Shown: positions 5,086 to 6,812 of the stretch, piece after piece
Layout of the letters: every line of letters begins with the position of its first letter
Numbering within the stretch: the first letter of the stretch is position 1
Source of the DNA: Candidatus Uhrbacteria bacterium
GTDB lineage: Bacteria > Patescibacteriota > Patescibacteriia > 2-12-FULL-60-25
Reading direction: 5' to 3'
Assembly (NCBI GenBank): GCA_016866635.1
Contig: VGLT01000046.1
Span: 1 to 6,812, forward strand
DNA: 6,812 nt
Made by a program: the position numbers and the translations under genes
The notes under the pieces: model-generated
The model's database searches: none
What the model saw: only the letters and a program-made list of their open reading frames with translations
What the model was told of the DNA's origin: nothing

Positions 5086-5116
5086 GGCTCGTCATTCGCG
5101 AACGACATGCCAAGTT

Positions 5117-5952
5117 TTAACGTGGAAGCAAGAAAATACCCACCAAAATCACGGCGGCGACACACCCTTTTAAGAAAAATTTCTTTTCATGAAAGACTTT
5201 GTGACCAAACAGAAAAGCAAAGATCACGGCAAAAGACCGGTTCGCGGTAACGAGAATTGAGGCTGGAGCAAATAAGTAGGCAAATCCATCTAACGCATAG
5301 GCGAATCCTTCGGATAACGATTGCGCTGTTATGGCTCGCTGACGTAAGAGATGAAATGGGCGTTGGTAATGTCGTCTGGCAAAGATATAAAAATAGACAA
5401 GTTGTGGAAGAAGAAAAAGAATCGATAAGGAAGCTACGGAATTCTCTGGAGAAGAGATCAGATATTTATAGATAGAAATAGCGATCGGGGCATTCACGGC
5501 AGATATGATCAACCAGCCCAACCCTCGGCGATTAATTCCATGGCTTTTAAAGAGGGTGAGAAGTGCGATAACAATGAGACAGAACCAATGAGGGCCGGAG
5601 TGGAAAGTTTGTATCCCAATGCGATATCGATCAAGAGCACGAGTGGGATGGTGGCCGTGCGAACAAAGCTAAACGTACTACGTTCCGCGCGGGCTACTGC
5701 CTGCACCGTGATATAAGCATGGAACAAACTCAAGGCTGTTTCGATCAAAATCAGCCACCACAAATTCAAATCAATAAATACCCCCCTTTCCACAAACAAG
5801 GCAAACATCAAAAAAAAGAAAAAGCCGCCGATCGTATTTAAAAATCCCATGGTAAAGACATTCTCCTTTTTGTGTCCCACCTCCCACTTACTGATCGAAG
5901 AAGAAATCTCGCCAAAAAAAGAACCAATCGCAATGAACAAAATTCCGAACAT
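5117..5952 (-). pseudogene. EamA/DMT-family transporter interrupted by a frameshift
   Basis: Two overlapping minus-strand frames form one protein. The first runs from the ATG at 5952 and the second continues to the stop at 5117. Joined at about 5576-5584 by restoring one missing base, the sequence reads ...LIGSVL-IVIALLTLFKSHGINRRGLGWLII..., about 278 aa, normal for 10-helix drug/metabolite transporters. Strongly hydrophobic segments recur throughout. The C-terminal half ends with the EamA-like pattern in which ASILVTANRSFAVIFAFLFG is followed by HEKKFFLKG and a last helix. The second frame lacks its own good start, and the first has a tail of about 20 unnatural residues (SLLSHFSPSLKAMELIAEGW) before its stop. 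I see no classical slippery heptamer, so a 1-nt deletion or a sequencing/assembly error is likelier than programmed frameshifting. Substrate is unknown. The gene begins 18 bp after the acyltransferase stop. Confidence 0.8.
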
Positions 5953-5971
5953 GCCGCTTATTATACGGCAT
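5951..5971 (-). promoter_or_regulatory. Perfect -10 box within a hairpin at the transporter start
   Basis: On the minus strand TATAAT (5965-5960) is a perfect -10, followed by seven bases and the ATG at 5952, as expected for a leaderless transcript. The box lies in the loop of an inverted repeat, ATGCCG (5951-5956) with CGGCAT (5966-5971), which includes most of the start codon on one side and touches the previous gene's stop on the other. No clear -35 is seen. The dyad could be an operator or a fold that masks the start in read-through mRNA. Confidence 0.45.
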
Positions 5972-6780
5972 TATTTCGATCCTCGCACGAACTTGATGAA
6001 AGGCATTGGATATTGAATGAATTGTGTTCCGAATTGGCTTTTGAAACGTGAGAACCCTTTCCACTCGCGCGGATCACCTGGTGCCCAAAACAGATCAAAA
6101 TCTAAATATTTTATTCCACGGGTGATCGCATCTTGAAACCACTCATCCATGAGACCGGTTCCGACGGATGAATCGCGAACGGCTCGATCAATAAATGAAA
6201 CGAGATGAAGTGAGGCTGATGCTTCTGGAATATCCATCCCAACAAACCCCGCCACCATCTTGCCGGTGGTCTTTTCCCGTGCCCCAAACACCTTGATGAG
6301 TGATGCATGAAGCGTGTTGCGTGATTTCAAATGCGAAATAAAAAAATGTTTCAACCAGCCAAGTCTTGTCGCCTGTCGATACACGGTCATAAATTCATCC
6401 AAAGAAACTTTCTCGATCAGAAAGCGCCCATCCTTTACCCAGCGCGAACGATGGCGGCGCGCATGCTCACTCCAGTTTTTCCAATAGTGTTCGCATGATC
6501 CAACTTCGACATATCCTGTACGTCGTGGATTCATTTGAATCCAGGAGCGAAACCAGCCCTTTGGTTTGTTTCGCACAGCGCTCGGCTGCCAAATAATCAT
6601 GCGCGCCGGTCCTGGCTCGATACGTGGTTCCACATCACCAAAAAATGCATCAAATACAAACGGTCCGTGCTTCCAACGAATACCACAGATGTGTTCTTGT
6701 TCGAGCGCTTTGCGTTTTCCATCTTGTGCCTCACGCTTAAGATACCCCGCAACCGATCGAAATGTCGTATACCCGCTCAT
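5971..6780 (-). CDS. FemAB/BioF2-like GNAT-fold acyltransferase
   Basis: 269 aa, no signal peptide and no transmembrane segment, so cytoplasmic. The central and C-terminal part (about 100-262) resembles the FemAB / Acetyltransf_6 (BioF2-like) group. It has a basic region (HARRHRSRW, 107-114), SLDEFMTVYRQ (126-136), a strand with GKMVAGFVGMDI (173-184), a helix after SVGTGLMDEWF (205-215), and the terminal block KYLDFDLFWAPGDPREWKGFSRFKSQFG (224-251), whose spaced Asp, Gly and FK-FG residues fit the family's end motif. FemAB enzymes transfer amino acids from aminoacyl-tRNA to peptidoglycan precursors; related BioF2-like proteins act in envelope or exopolysaccharide modification. Which applies cannot be read from sequence. 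At 269 aa it is shorter than two-domain FemX-type enzymes of about 340-420 aa and probably has one full GNAT domain plus a divergent N-terminus. The ATG overlaps the upstream stop by 4 nt (ATGA), implying translational coupling. Confidence 0.75.
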   Translation of the reverse strand: MSGYTTFRSVAGYLKREAQDGKRKALEQEHICGIRWKHGPFVFDAFFGDVEPRIEPGPARMIIWQPSAVRNKPKGWFRSWIQMNPRRTGYVEVGSCEHYWKNWSEHARRHRSRWVKDGRFLIEKVSLDEFMTVYRQATRLGWLKHFFISHLKSRNTLHASLIKVFGAREKTTGKMVAGFVGMDIPEASASLHLVSFIDRAVRDSSVGTGLMDEWFQDAITRGIKYLDFDLFWAPGDPREWKGFSRFKSQFGTQFIQYPMPFIKFVRGSK

Positions 6781-6812
6781 AACTCATCTATATCACGAAG
6801 AAGCGAAGTGCG
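6777..6812 (-). CDS. C-terminal end of an upstream gene, unknown
   Basis: From the right edge one minus-strand frame stays open for 11 codons, RTSLLRDIDEL, and stops with a TGA that overlaps the next gene's ATG in the form ATGA. The other two minus frames hit stops within these bases. The 4-nt overlap is typical of co-transcribed bacterial genes and extends the cluster beyond the window. The fragment is too short for any family call. Confidence 0.5.
   Translation of the reverse strand, partial: RTSLLRDIDEL

Noticed and set aside
5088..5110. Terminator after the transporter
   Set aside because: A 6-bp stem with a CGCG loop can form around TTCGCGAA, but no U-tract follows on the minus strand.
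5570..5590. Programmed -1 ribosomal frameshift in the transporter
   Set aside because: No X-XXY-YYZ heptamer and no evident downstream stem-loop or pseudoknot at the right distance; a one-base deletion or sequence error explains it more simply.

Overview
The window looks like a stretch of chromosome from a Patescibacteria/CPR-type bacterium. This is inferred from gene style, not from a marker gene. The exported proteins are short, with Ser/Thr-rich linkers and GAGC lipoboxes. Genes are tightly packed with almost no recognisable Shine-Dalgarno sequences. Several genes seem to have a -10 box only 6-7 nt before the ATG, as expected for leaderless transcripts. TGA is used as a stop (for example at 688-690 and 3407-3409), so the TGA=Gly code of Gracilibacteria/Absconditabacteria does not apply.

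Layout. At the left edge (1-129, minus) is the N-terminal part of a small GIY-YIG nuclease-family protein. Positions 130-305 have no gene but hold four related dyads, three with an identical AGCTGAGCT core. The dyads lie directly 3' of a tRNA-Gly(TCC) gene (306-380, minus). Positions 381-564 hold the tRNA promoter, two 24-bp GGWCC-rich repeats, and a plus-strand terminator-like hairpin. A 41-codon plus-strand ORF (565-690) looks like the remnant of a coiled-coil protein.

From 702 to the right edge everything is on the minus strand and reads right to left as one close-packed cluster. The order is: the end of an unknown gene, a FemAB/BioF2-like acyltransferase, an EamA/DMT-type transporter broken by one frameshift, a divergent MetK-like protein, a cyclophilin lipoprotein, a C39-like cysteine peptidase lipoprotein, a membrane-anchored Cys-rich protein with a Gmad2 domain, and a membrane-anchored CapA-like metallophosphatase. 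Gaps are 4-66 bp, apart from a 4-bp overlap at the right edge. The last four products are all predicted to act outside the cytoplasmic membrane, so the cluster looks like a cell-envelope/secretome module.

The most unusual item is the 320-aa protein at 4088-5050. It aligns by eye over its whole length with S-adenosylmethionine synthetase (MetK) but has lost nearly all catalytic residues, so it may be a MetK-derived pseudoenzyme. A second theme is short tandem DNA repeats (7, 8, 15 and 24 bp) at tolerant places: a stop codon/intergenic junction, a protein loop, a linker and an intergenic region.
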